Below, one piece after another: positions 37,016 to 44,979 of a DNA stretch of 64,000 nucleotides (positions are counted from its first letter, which is position 1; each line of letters begins with the position of its first letter). The stretch spans positions 160,224 through 224,223 of the forward strand of contig NZ_VOPZ01000006.1 of assembly GCF_010470665.1 (NCBI RefSeq), given 5' to 3'. Source of the DNA: Desulfovibrio sp. JC022 (GTDB lineage Bacteria; Desulfobacterota; Desulfovibrionia; Desulfovibrionales; Desulfovibrionaceae). The notes below the pieces were generated by a model, which made no database searches, was not told the origin of the DNA, and was given only the letters and a program-made list of their open reading frames with translations. Both the position numbers and the translations under genes were made by a program.

Positions 37016-37044
37016 TTGGTTCGCTCCTTGATTAGTGTTACTAT
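37016..37044 (+). promoter_or_regulatory. Candidate promoter of the FmdE-MoeA/kinase operon
   Basis: TTGGTT (37016-37021), 17-bp spacer, TACTAT (37039-37044) gives a sigma-70-like promoter. The overlapping TTGGTTCGCTCCTTGA would be a sigma-54 site with a GA instead of GC at -12. Which sigma factor is used is undecided. Confidence 0.45.
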
Positions 37045-37063
37045 ATTTGATCAGGAGGTCTTA

Positions 37064-38731
37064 ATGAGCGATCACGAAATAGAAATCAAAGGCGACGAAC
37101 TGCCCATCGGCAACTATTCCTATAAAGAATTCAAAGACATGGCGACCCTGTTCCACAACTATCCCGCACCGGGACTGATGCTGGGCGGGTACATGATTGA
37201 AGCAGCCAAAACCCAAATACCGGAAGGAACACTCTACGAAGTTCTGGCTGAAACCCCGTGGTGCCTGCCGGATGCAGCCCAGATGCTGACGCCCTGCACC
37301 ATCGGTAACGGCTGGCTCAAGGTGGAAAATCTCGGCAGATACGCGGTCACTCTTTACGACAAACATAGCGGTGAAGGGATACGTGTATCGGTTTGTCCGG
37401 AAAAAATGGACAAATACGGAGAGCTGAAAACATGGCTATACAAGCTTAAGCCCAAGCCGGAACAGGATACCGCACTGCTGCAACGCCAGATCGCCCTTGC
37501 CGGGGCCTCCATCTGCAATATGGAAAAAGTGACCGTTACTGACAGGGTCATGAAAAAACGGAGCAAGGGTAAGGTTCTGGACTGCCCGGTCTGCGGCGAA
37601 CCTTATCCCCGTTACCACGGTGCCATCTGCCGTGCCTGTCAGGGAGACAGTCCTTACAAACAGATATTAGGCGACTCCACCGTAATCCCAAGTTTTCCCG
37701 GTTCCATCAAAACCGTGCCCATTGAAGAAGCCGTGGGCAAGGAAGCCATGCATGACATGACCCGCATTGAACCGGGCAAGAGCAAAGGCCCGGCTTTCCG
37801 TAAGGGGCATACTTTTGAAGTCGGCGATCTCTGCCGCTTGCAACGTATCGGCAAGAACTCAATATATGTGGCCGAATCCGAGCTGGGCGAGGACTGGGTA
37901 CATGAAAACGATTGCGCCCGCAGTTTCGCAAAACTCATGTGCGGTGAAAATGTTGAGGTCCAAGGAGAACCCAAAGAAGGCAAGATGGAAATCATCTCTT
38001 CTGCCGCCGGGATGCTCACTGTGGATGTAGACCGTCTGGAAGCCTTCAATCACGTGCCCGGGGTAATGGCCGCCTGCCGCAAGGGCTACTCTCTGATATC
38101 CAAAGGAATCAGTATTGCCGGAACACGGGCCATCCCGCTTTTCCTGCAACGGGCCGAGTTCGACAAGGCCTTGCGTGTGCTTGAAGACGGTCCCATTTTC
38201 AATGTGAAACCGCTCCGCGCAGCCAAAGCCGGGGTACTTATCACCGGCAATGAAGTTTTCAACGGATTGATTCAGGACCGCTTCGAAGGCATTATCGCAG
38301 GCAAGCTGGCCACGCTTGGCAGCAGCATCGAGAAAACCGTGATCTGCCCGGATGACCGGGAACAGATTGCCGAGGCAGCCAAGGCATTGATAGAAACCGG
38401 CTGTGACCTGATCATCACCACCGCCGGACTTTCCGTGGACCCGGATGATGTGACCCGTCAAGGACTCATCGACGCGGGACTCGGCAACATCCTGCACGGT
38501 GCCCCCATCCTGCCCGGAGCCATGACCCTGCTGGGTAAAATCAACGGCATACAAACCATCGGAGTTCCGGCCTGCGCCCTGTTCCACAAGCATACCAGCA
38601 TGGATCTGCTCCTGCCCCGTCTGCTGGCCGGGATTGAAATCAGCCGCAGCGACCTCGCAGCCATGGCTAACGGTGCCATGTGCATGGAATGCGCACACTG
38701 CTCATTCCCCAAATGTCCCTTCGGTAAATAG
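37064..38731 (+). CDS. FmdE-MoeA fusion, molybdenum-cofactor related
   Basis: 555 residues from ATG 37064, with AGGAGG six bases before it. Residues 1-150 are FmdE-like (FHNYPAPGLMLGGYMIEAA, LTPCTIGNGWL). A zinc-finger-like CPVCGEPYPRYHGAICRACQG follows near 173. From about 205 to 540 is a MoeA-type molybdopterin-binding region (HDMTRIEPGKSKGPAFRKGH; ITGNEVFNG; LIITTAGLSVDPDDVT). The C-terminus has a Cys-rich tail CMECAHCSFPKC. MoeA proteins insert molybdenum into molybdopterin. Linkage and shared operators with torCDA suggest it prepares cofactor for TorA. It is followed after 20 bases by the sensor kinase. Confidence 0.82.
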   Translation: MSDHEIEIKGDELPIGNYSYKEFKDMATLFHNYPAPGLMLGGYMIEAAKTQIPEGTLYEVLAETPWCLPDAAQMLTPCTIGNGWLKVENLGRYAVTLYDKHSGEGIRVSVCPEKMDKYGELKTWLYKLKPKPEQDTALLQRQIALAGASICNMEKVTVTDRVMKKRSKGKVLDCPVCGEPYPRYHGAICRACQGDSPYKQILGDSTVIPSFPGSIKTVPIEEAVGKEAMHDMTRIEPGKSKGPAFRKGHTFEVGDLCRLQRIGKNSIYVAESELGEDWVHENDCARSFAKLMCGENVEVQGEPKEGKMEIISSAAGMLTVDVDRLEAFNHVPGVMAACRKGYSLISKGISIAGTRAIPLFLQRAEFDKALRVLEDGPIFNVKPLRAAKAGVLITGNEVFNGLIQDRFEGIIAGKLATLGSSIEKTVICPDDREQIAEAAKALIETGCDLIITTAGLSVDPDDVTRQGLIDAGLGNILHGAPILPGAMTLLGKINGIQTIGVPACALFHKHTSMDLLLPRLLAGIEISRSDLAAMANGAMCMECAHCSFPKCPFGK

Positions 38732-38751
38732 AAATTATTAAAGGATAATAA

Positions 38752-41265
38752 ATGCGCGTATTTCCGGCCCTGTTTTTAATGCTCACCATCCTGTGGACGG
38801 TCCTTGCCGGACCGGCCGCAGGCAATGAAACCGCCGCCCTTGAGAGTGACCATGCTCCGGCTCTAATCAAGCTGGGAACCTGCATGAACTCATCTCCTTA
38901 TGAATTTGTGGATAACAAGGGAAACTATTCGGGCATCACTGCTGATTATGTGCGACTGCTGAGTAAAAAACTGGGCCGGGAATTCAAACGCACCCGCTGC
39001 ACGGATCAGGAACGCATGTTTCTTGCCGTGGAGCTGGGTGATGTGGATTTCATTCCACTGGTGGAACGGACCCCGGAACTGTTAAAAAATATGGACTTTA
39101 TTTTTCCATACATCCAGCAGCCCACGGTAATAGTCACCCGCGAAAAATCCAGCTTCGGGAAAACCTTAAGTTCCCTGAAAGGCAAAACCATAGCCCTGCC
39201 TTACCGGGCCGGAGTGCGCACCTATATAAATAAACTTTACGGCAACAATATCTCACTGCTGTCCATAAACGGGCCGCCTTCTTCCACTCTTGAGGCTGTA
39301 CTCATAGGCGATGCCGACGCAGCAGTGCTGGATCTTGCTGTAGCCGCCAATCTGCTGGAACGTGAACGTTTCGAGGATATGGAAATATCCGGTTTCACCG
39401 ATTATGTTGCTGTGCGCGGTATGGCTGTTCGCAAAGGCATGGAACTTTTACGCACCGAGCTGCTCACCGCGCTGAATTCAGTCTCCCCGGAAGAACAATC
39501 TGAAATTCATGAAAGATGGTTCACCCCCGAAACAGTTCCCTTTTACAAAGATGACCGTCTGATCGCCTGGACCCTGATTATTTCAGGTCTCTGCCTCGGC
39601 GGCTTTGCCCTGATCCTCGGCTGGAACACCAGCCTGAAGAGCGTTGTGCGCAAGCGCACCGCCACCCTTGAAGCGGTTAACAACATGCTCATGCAGTCCA
39701 TCACCGCCTCCACCGAGCAGGACACCTGTGAAATATGTCTGGCCCGCATACTTGAAGCCATTCAGGCCGAACTAGCCTTTCTTGCGGTACAGACTGACAC
39801 GGGACTTGATATCCGCTGCACCAGCCCCGGCATAGATTTCGATTTCCTGCCCATCCACACTGAAACAGTAAAGGAAACCTGTGAAGATCAGAATGGGCAG
39901 ATTGACCTGAACACATGCGCTGGCCGTAATTACGGAATCCCCCGCCATCTGATGCTGGTCCGTTTCCGCAACAGCAACCGGGAACAGCTTGTTGCCGGTA
40001 TTGCCCGTGATGAAATTTTTTCCGATGAATCCGTACTGGTTTTCAAATCCCTTGTGCCCACCTTTGAGCAGGTCCTGAGCCGCAAGCGTGCGGAACTGCG
40101 CTTGCTGGAAAAGGATAAACAGATCCTGCGCGCCCAGCGCATGGAATCTCTGGGAACCATGGCCGGAGGAATCGCCCACGACTTCAACAACATCCTCGGG
40201 GCAATCATTGCCAACGGGGAAATGATTGAAATGTTCCACCAGCCTGAAGACAAGGGTATGACTGAAAAGGTCAGCGCCATACTAACTGCCGCCTACCGGG
40301 GCCGTGATGTTGTCCGGCAGGTGCTGGACTTTGCCCGCCCGCGTAATGAATCCGCCAAACCGTTAAAACTGGACGGACTGATTAAGGAAACTGAAAGTTT
40401 ACTGCGTGCTTCCCTACCGCAGACCTGCAAGATCGACCTTGACCTTGAAGATGGAGTGGTCGTCATGGCCAACTCCACCCAGATTTCACAGGTGGTCATG
40501 AATTTGTGCATGAACGCGGCACAGGCCATGGACAAAGAAGGCGGCGAAATTAAAATCGGACTACGCACCGGAAACCGGGTTCCGCAGGACCTGATCAGCG
40601 GAACGGACATTGATCCCGAACGGGCGGTCATGATGCGGGTCCGCGATAACGGTCCGGGCATGGAAAAGGAAGTGCTGGACCGCATATTCGATCCCTTTTT
40701 CACCACCAAACCTCCGGGAGAAGGTACCGGGCTGGGACTGGCTGTGGTTGCCGGAATCGTGACCTCTTACGGTGGACGAATCAAAGTGGACAGCACTCCC
40801 GGCAAGGGAACCGAGTTCAGTATTTCATTTCCCATGTGTGAAGACATTCCGGCGGATGATGCCGAAGACTTCAAGGATTCCGAACACGGTTCCGGACGCA
40901 TCCTTTTTGTGGACGACCAGCAGGACCTGCTGGAATCCTACACTGAAGTTTTGGAAAAATTCGGCTATTCCGTTAATCCTTTTTCCGACCCGCTGCTGGC
41001 CTTGGCTGCATTTAAAAACAACCCCGGATCATACAGCCTGATGCTCAGCGACTACAATATGCCTGGCATGTCCGGGGATGAGCTGTCCCGTAAAGTAATG
41101 GAAATCAGACCGGAGCTTCCGGTGGTCCTCTGCACAGGATACAGCTCCCGTTTTGATGAAAGCAAGGCTGAAGGGCTGGGGCTTGCCGCCCTGCTCAAAA
41201 AGCCGGTCAGTATCCGGGAACTTAATGAAGCTGTGGCAAAATTTATCGACCTCGGGGAGAAGTAA
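38752..41265 (+). CDS. Hybrid histidine kinase with periplasmic solute-binding sensor (TMAO system)
   Basis: 837 residues. A signal peptide is followed by an SBP_bac_3 domain at about 40-260 (LIKLGTCMNSSPYEFVDNKG), a membrane segment near 269-290, a cytoplasmic GAF-like region, HisKA with GTMAGGIAHDFNNILGA near 470, HATPase (GMEKEVLDRIFDPFFTTK, GTGLGLAVV), and a receiver at about 715-830 (ILFVDDQQDLL, LSDYNMPGMSG). The periplasmic domain should detect a solute, probably TMAO or a relative, replacing the TorT/TorS arrangement of enterobacteria. Its stop is four bases from the regulator gene, so the two are a cognate pair. Confidence 0.88.
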   Translation: MRVFPALFLMLTILWTVLAGPAAGNETAALESDHAPALIKLGTCMNSSPYEFVDNKGNYSGITADYVRLLSKKLGREFKRTRCTDQERMFLAVELGDVDFIPLVERTPELLKNMDFIFPYIQQPTVIVTREKSSFGKTLSSLKGKTIALPYRAGVRTYINKLYGNNISLLSINGPPSSTLEAVLIGDADAAVLDLAVAANLLERERFEDMEISGFTDYVAVRGMAVRKGMELLRTELLTALNSVSPEEQSEIHERWFTPETVPFYKDDRLIAWTLIISGLCLGGFALILGWNTSLKSVVRKRTATLEAVNNMLMQSITASTEQDTCEICLARILEAIQAELAFLAVQTDTGLDIRCTSPGIDFDFLPIHTETVKETCEDQNGQIDLNTCAGRNYGIPRHLMLVRFRNSNREQLVAGIARDEIFSDESVLVFKSLVPTFEQVLSRKRAELRLLEKDKQILRAQRMESLGTMAGGIAHDFNNILGAIIANGEMIEMFHQPEDKGMTEKVSAILTAAYRGRDVVRQVLDFARPRNESAKPLKLDGLIKETESLLRASLPQTCKIDLDLEDGVVVMANSTQISQVVMNLCMNAAQAMDKEGGEIKIGLRTGNRVPQDLISGTDIDPERAVMMRVRDNGPGMEKEVLDRIFDPFFTTKPPGEGTGLGLAVVAGIVTSYGGRIKVDSTPGKGTEFSISFPMCEDIPADDAEDFKDSEHGSGRILFVDDQQDLLESYTEVLEKFGYSVNPFSDPLLALAAFKNNPGSYSLMLSDYNMPGMSGDELSRKVMEIRPELPVVLCTGYSSRFDESKAEGLGLAALLKKPVSIRELNEAVAKFIDLGEK

Positions 41266-41268
41266 ACA

Positions 41269-42705
41269 ATGGCGCATGTACTGATTGTGGATGACGACAA
41301 GCCCACCTGTAATTTCCTTACCGAACTGATCCAGAACATAGGACACAGTGCGGAATCCGCCCATTCACTGGCAGATGGCATGCGCAAAGGATTATCCGGG
41401 GAATTCGATACCGTATTTCTTGATGTACGATTGCCGGACGGCAACGGGCTGGACCTGCTGCCCCGCTTGAAAGAACTTCCCGTAGCCCCGGAAGTGATCA
41501 TCATGACCGGACAGGGTGACCCGGACGGCGTGGAACTGGCTATCCGCAACGGCGCATGGGATTATCTGCAAAAACCCCTTTCGCCTAAAAAAATTCTGCT
41601 GCCCCTGAAGCGGGTACTGCAATACCGCGACAATCTCGCTGCAAACATGAAACCGCAGCCCCCGACCAAACGGGCCGGAATTGTCGGCGAAAGCTTTGCC
41701 CTAAAAAAAGCCCTGAACTCCATGTGGGAAGCCGCGCGCAGCGACGCCGCAGTGCTCATCACCGGGGAAACCGGAACCGGAAAAGAACTCTTTGCCCGCG
41801 CCCTGCACGAAAACAGCCCCCGCTCGACCAAGCGATTTGTAACAGTAGACTGCGCAGCCATCCCGGAAAACCTCATTGAAAGCACTCTTTTCGGACATGT
41901 CAAAGGAGCCTTCACCGGAGCGGATCAGGCCAGCGGCGGACTTATTCGCGAAGCTGACGGCGGAACCCTTTTCCTTGATGAAATCGGGGAACTCCCCTTA
42001 GAAAGCCAGCGTAAGTTCCTGCGAGTTTTGCAGGAAAAAAAATTTCGACCCGTGGGTGGAAGGGATGAAGTCTACAGTGATTTCAGGCTGGTAGCCGCCA
42101 CCAACCAGAATTTAAATGAAATGGCAGCCCATGCAACTTTCCGCAGTGATCTGCTCTACCGTTTGCAGACCATGACTATCCATCTGCCCCCCCTGCGCGA
42201 ACGTCTGGAAGATCTTGAACTATTGACTGAGCATTTCAACTCCCGCATTGCGGAACGTTATCGCACAGCACTCAAAAAGATTTCCCCCGAAGCCCTTGAA
42301 ATTTTAAAAGAACACCAATGGACCGGAAATATTCGTGAGCTTGCAGGAACCTTGGAAAGTGCGTTTATCGCTGCCAGCAACGAACCTCTGATTTTTCAGC
42401 ATCATCTGCCGGAACGGTTGCGTACTGCTGCGATCCAATCCCGCTTGAATGTTGCGGAACAAACCCCGGTCAGCGAGATTGAAACGCTTTACCAAGAGCC
42501 GCACTCCCTCACGCAGGACGACAAGTCCGCCACTCCGCCCACCTACAAAGATTTCAAGCAGGATGCGCTTAGCCGTCTCGAGTACGAGTACCTGAACCGG
42601 GTGCTGACCTATACCAATTGGAATATCAATCAGGCCTGCGAAATTACCGGTTTGGGCCGCAGCCGTTTGTATTCTCTTTTAAAGAAGCACGAAATCAGCA
42701 GATAA
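41269..42705 (+). CDS. NtrC-family sigma-54 response regulator of the TMAO block
   Basis: 478 residues. The receiver has Asp52 in VFLDVRLPDGNG, the AAA+ domain has Walker A GETGTGKE (about 166) and the sigma-54 contact loop GAFTGA (about 213), and a Fis-type helix-turn-helix ends the protein (NINQACEITGLGRSRLYSLLKKH). It is the predicted activator of the sigma-54 promoter before torC and the likely reader of the TGTCC-N9-GGACA palindromes. This differs from E. coli, where TorR is an OmpR-family regulator. Confidence 0.92.
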   Translation: MAHVLIVDDDKPTCNFLTELIQNIGHSAESAHSLADGMRKGLSGEFDTVFLDVRLPDGNGLDLLPRLKELPVAPEVIIMTGQGDPDGVELAIRNGAWDYLQKPLSPKKILLPLKRVLQYRDNLAANMKPQPPTKRAGIVGESFALKKALNSMWEAARSDAAVLITGETGTGKELFARALHENSPRSTKRFVTVDCAAIPENLIESTLFGHVKGAFTGADQASGGLIREADGGTLFLDEIGELPLESQRKFLRVLQEKKFRPVGGRDEVYSDFRLVAATNQNLNEMAAHATFRSDLLYRLQTMTIHLPPLRERLEDLELLTEHFNSRIAERYRTALKKISPEALEILKEHQWTGNIRELAGTLESAFIAASNEPLIFQHHLPERLRTAAIQSRLNVAEQTPVSEIETLYQEPHSLTQDDKSATPPTYKDFKQDALSRLEYEYLNRVLTYTNWNINQACEITGLGRSRLYSLLKKHEISR

Positions 42706-42713
42706 GAAGGTTT

Positions 42714-42814
42714 GATGCGCTTAGCGCTTTTATTAAAATGATTTCGCCTCCGGCGACTTAAACCCTTTTTGAAAAAAGGGTTTAAGAATCCCAAAAACTT
42801 TTTTTAAGCTTCGC
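42714..42814 (+). repeat. Dispersed palindromic repeat, subtype B, opposite orientation (copy 8)
   Basis: Accessory hairpin GCGCTTAGCGC, GCCTCCGGCG, the stem CTTAAACCC/GGGTTTAAG, GAATCCCAAAAACTTTT and an end of GCTTCGC. It abuts the first operator of the torC promoter region. Confidence 0.78.
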
Positions 42815-42876
42815 TGTCCAGCTTTTTTGGACACCTGTCCATTTCAAAAGGACATCCTGTCTTTATTTTTCGTACA
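42815..42876. promoter_or_regulatory. Activator sites upstream of torCDA
   Basis: Two exact TGTCC-N9-GGACA palindromes (42815-42833 and 42836-42854) and a degenerate third (TGTCT-N9-GTACA, 42858-42876). Successive starts are 21 and 22 bp apart, two helical turns, so they lie on one face of the DNA. They are 85-145 bp from the sigma-54 promoter, a normal enhancer distance. Confidence 0.78.
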
Positions 42877-42958
42877 GTCCATTTTCATCGAACAGCCACA
42901 ACAAGCATATCTTCTCGTAAACATCTGGATAAACAGTAAATTAAAAAGATAACAAAAC

Positions 42959-42974
42959 TGGCATCCCCGTTGCT
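42959..42974 (+). promoter_or_regulatory. Sigma-54 promoter of torC
   Basis: TGGCATCCCCGTTGCT: GG at -24 (42960-42961), ten bases, GC at -12 (42972-42973), with TTGC intact. It lies 48 bases before the torC start. Confidence 0.85.
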
Positions 42975-43021
42975 TTTAAGCGGTATCCGCACAGCGGAAA
43001 CCAAGCATCTCGGAGGAAGCT

Positions 43022-44161
43022 ATGAAGATTTTGAAGTTTGCTAATTGGATTCAGGCAGCAATTGCTCTGGCAGTTGTAACCAGCCTTTTTGTTGCCGGGT
43101 CCACTTATGCTACTGACGGAAAAGACACGGACATGGAAGAGAATTTCTGCATGTCCTGCCACGAAATGAAGGAAAACGTCCTTCCCGGTTACAAAAAAAG
43201 CACCCATTATATAAATAGATCAGGTGTACGCGCCGAGTGTACTTCCTGCCACCTGCCTGAAGATTTCGTACCCATGATGGTCCGCAAGGCTCAAGCTGCC
43301 CGTGAGGTAGTCCAGTCCCTGCGCGGAGTTCTCGATACCCCTGAAAAATTTGAAAAAGAACGGCTGCGCATGGCAAAAAGCGTCTGGGCGGAAATGGAAG
43401 CCAATGATTCCCGCGAATGCCGCTCCTGCCACAACAAACAAGCCTTTGATTTCAGCAAATTCAAAAAGCCCGAAGATGCCAAGCGCATGGAAAAAGGTCT
43501 TTCCGAAGGCCAGACCTGTATCAACTGCCACAAAGGTATCGTGCACAAACTCCCGGATATGTCTTCCGGATTCAAGGCAGTCTTTGACGAGTTGAAGACC
43601 GAAGCCGCAGACAACGGACTGGGCAGTAAAGAACAATACCCCATCAAGATTATTCCCCTGTTCAAGGAAAAAGACGGGCGTCCCGCAGGTAAAATCCTGC
43701 CCGCCACCAAGCTGACCGTTCTGGAAAAAGACGGCGACTGGGCCAAAATCAGCATCCACGGCTGGCAGCAGGACGGTGTTGAAGCCATGATTTACGAAGA
43801 ACAGGGCAAACGCATTTTCTCCGCCGGTCTGTCGAAAAAAATCAAAGGCGATGTTGTTCAATCCAACACCATGACCGACCCGGACACCGAACAGGTCTGG
43901 CATGAAGCAAATCTCATCTGCTGGGTCAAAACCGCAGACATGATCCCCTCCTGTGCACCGCTCTGGAATTACGGCAGCGAAATGCTGACCAGTGCTTGCA
44001 GTACCTGCCACAGTGCCACTCCCCCGGCCCATTTCAAGGCCAACCAGTGGATCGGCAACCTCAAGGCCATGAAGCATAACCTTTCCCTGTCCAAGGAAGA
44101 GTACCGCTTCTTCCTCAAATATCTGCAAATGCACGCATCGGACATGGGCGGAACCCATTAG
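43022..44161 (+). CDS. torC: Pentahaem c-type cytochrome TorC
   Basis: 379 residues. One N-terminal membrane helix (AAIALAVVTSLFVAGSTYA) anchors a NapC/NirT-like tetrahaem domain with CXXCH sites at 43 (CMSCH), 73 (CTSCH), 133 (CRSCH) and 166 (CINCH). A C-terminal TorC-specific part includes an SH3-like stretch (PIKIIPLFKEKDG) and a fifth site CSTCH near 326. Length and haem count match E. coli TorC (five haems). It passes electrons from menaquinol to TorA in the periplasm. GGAGG precedes the start. Confidence 0.94.
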   Translation: MKILKFANWIQAAIALAVVTSLFVAGSTYATDGKDTDMEENFCMSCHEMKENVLPGYKKSTHYINRSGVRAECTSCHLPEDFVPMMVRKAQAAREVVQSLRGVLDTPEKFEKERLRMAKSVWAEMEANDSRECRSCHNKQAFDFSKFKKPEDAKRMEKGLSEGQTCINCHKGIVHKLPDMSSGFKAVFDELKTEAADNGLGSKEQYPIKIIPLFKEKDGRPAGKILPATKLTVLEKDGDWAKISIHGWQQDGVEAMIYEEQGKRIFSAGLSKKIKGDVVQSNTMTDPDTEQVWHEANLICWVKTADMIPSCAPLWNYGSEMLTSACSTCHSATPPAHFKANQWIGNLKAMKHNLSLSKEEYRFFLKYLQMHASDMGGTH

Positions 44162-44170
44162 GAGAGAGTC

Positions 44171-44836
44171 ATGAACGTAACAACAGAACTTAATTTCGAA
44201 GAACAACGGACCGTTGCCTACCGCTGGTTGTCCAGCCTGTTCATGCGTGAGCTGAACCGGGAGCAGCTCGACTCCTACCGCGCAGGCGAAAACAGCCGGT
44301 TCCCTGAAACAGTGTCCGCGTTCACCGGAAAGAATGAAGCTCTTGAAAGGGTAACCTCCGAATTAGGAAAGACACATACCGACGATTCAATCCTCGACTT
44401 AGCCAGTGAATACGGCCGCCTGTTTCTCGGGGCAGGCGGCCCGCTGGCCGTGCCTCCCTACGAGTCTTTCTTCACCAGCGAGAGCAACACGACCCACCAG
44501 CAGGCTGAAACCGAGGTTTCCAAACTGATGGCCGAATACGGCATCGGGGTTAACGGTTCATTTACCGAACCTGCGGACCACGTGGCAGTCCTGCTGGAAT
44601 TCATGGCCTTTTTAAGCACTGAGCAGGAAGAAACCGAGGATACAACAGTTGCTTTTGCCCGCAGCAAATCATTCCTCGAAACACATCTGCTGAACTGGAT
44701 TCCCGACTTCGCAAACACCTGCAAAGAGGTCGAGCCGGAAGGGTTCTACACCAGCGCAGCTGAGCTGACAGCGGATTTTCTGCAAGCCGACCAAAACTGG
44801 CTGGAATCTAAACTGAACAGCACCCAGCCCCAATAA
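44171..44836 (+). CDS. torD: TorD-family chaperone for TorA
   Basis: 221 residues, all-helical TorD/DmsD family. RTVAYRWLSSLFMREL is the N-terminal signature, EYGRLFLGAGGPLAVPPYESFFTSE carries the conserved glycine/proline/tyrosine loop, and EPADHVAVLLEFMAFL is the typical (E/D)PxDHxxxxLxFM helix. It should bind the Tat signal and apo-form of TorA to permit cofactor insertion before export. It lies ten bases after torC and before torA. Confidence 0.93.
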   Translation: MNVTTELNFEEQRTVAYRWLSSLFMRELNREQLDSYRAGENSRFPETVSAFTGKNEALERVTSELGKTHTDDSILDLASEYGRLFLGAGGPLAVPPYESFFTSESNTTHQQAETEVSKLMAEYGIGVNGSFTEPADHVAVLLEFMAFLSTEQEETEDTTVAFARSKSFLETHLLNWIPDFANTCKEVEPEGFYTSAAELTADFLQADQNWLESKLNSTQPQ

Positions 44837-44858
44837 CGCACAAACAAACGTCAACAAC

Positions 44859-44952
44859 GGCGAAGCCCAATAAAAGTTTTTGGGATTCTTAAACCCTTTT
44901 TTCAAAAAGGGTTTAAGCCCGCCGGGAGGCTCCCCGAAGGGCCGCCGGAGGC
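44859..44952 (-). repeat. Dispersed palindromic repeat, subtype B (copy 9)
   Basis: GGCGAAGCC, TTTTGGGATTCTTAAACCC paired with GGGTTTAAG, ending GCCGCCGGAGGC. It stands between torD and torA, so the operon transcript carries this hairpin. Confidence 0.78.
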
Positions 44953-44979
44953 ATCTTTTAATTAATCTGGAGGAGACAA

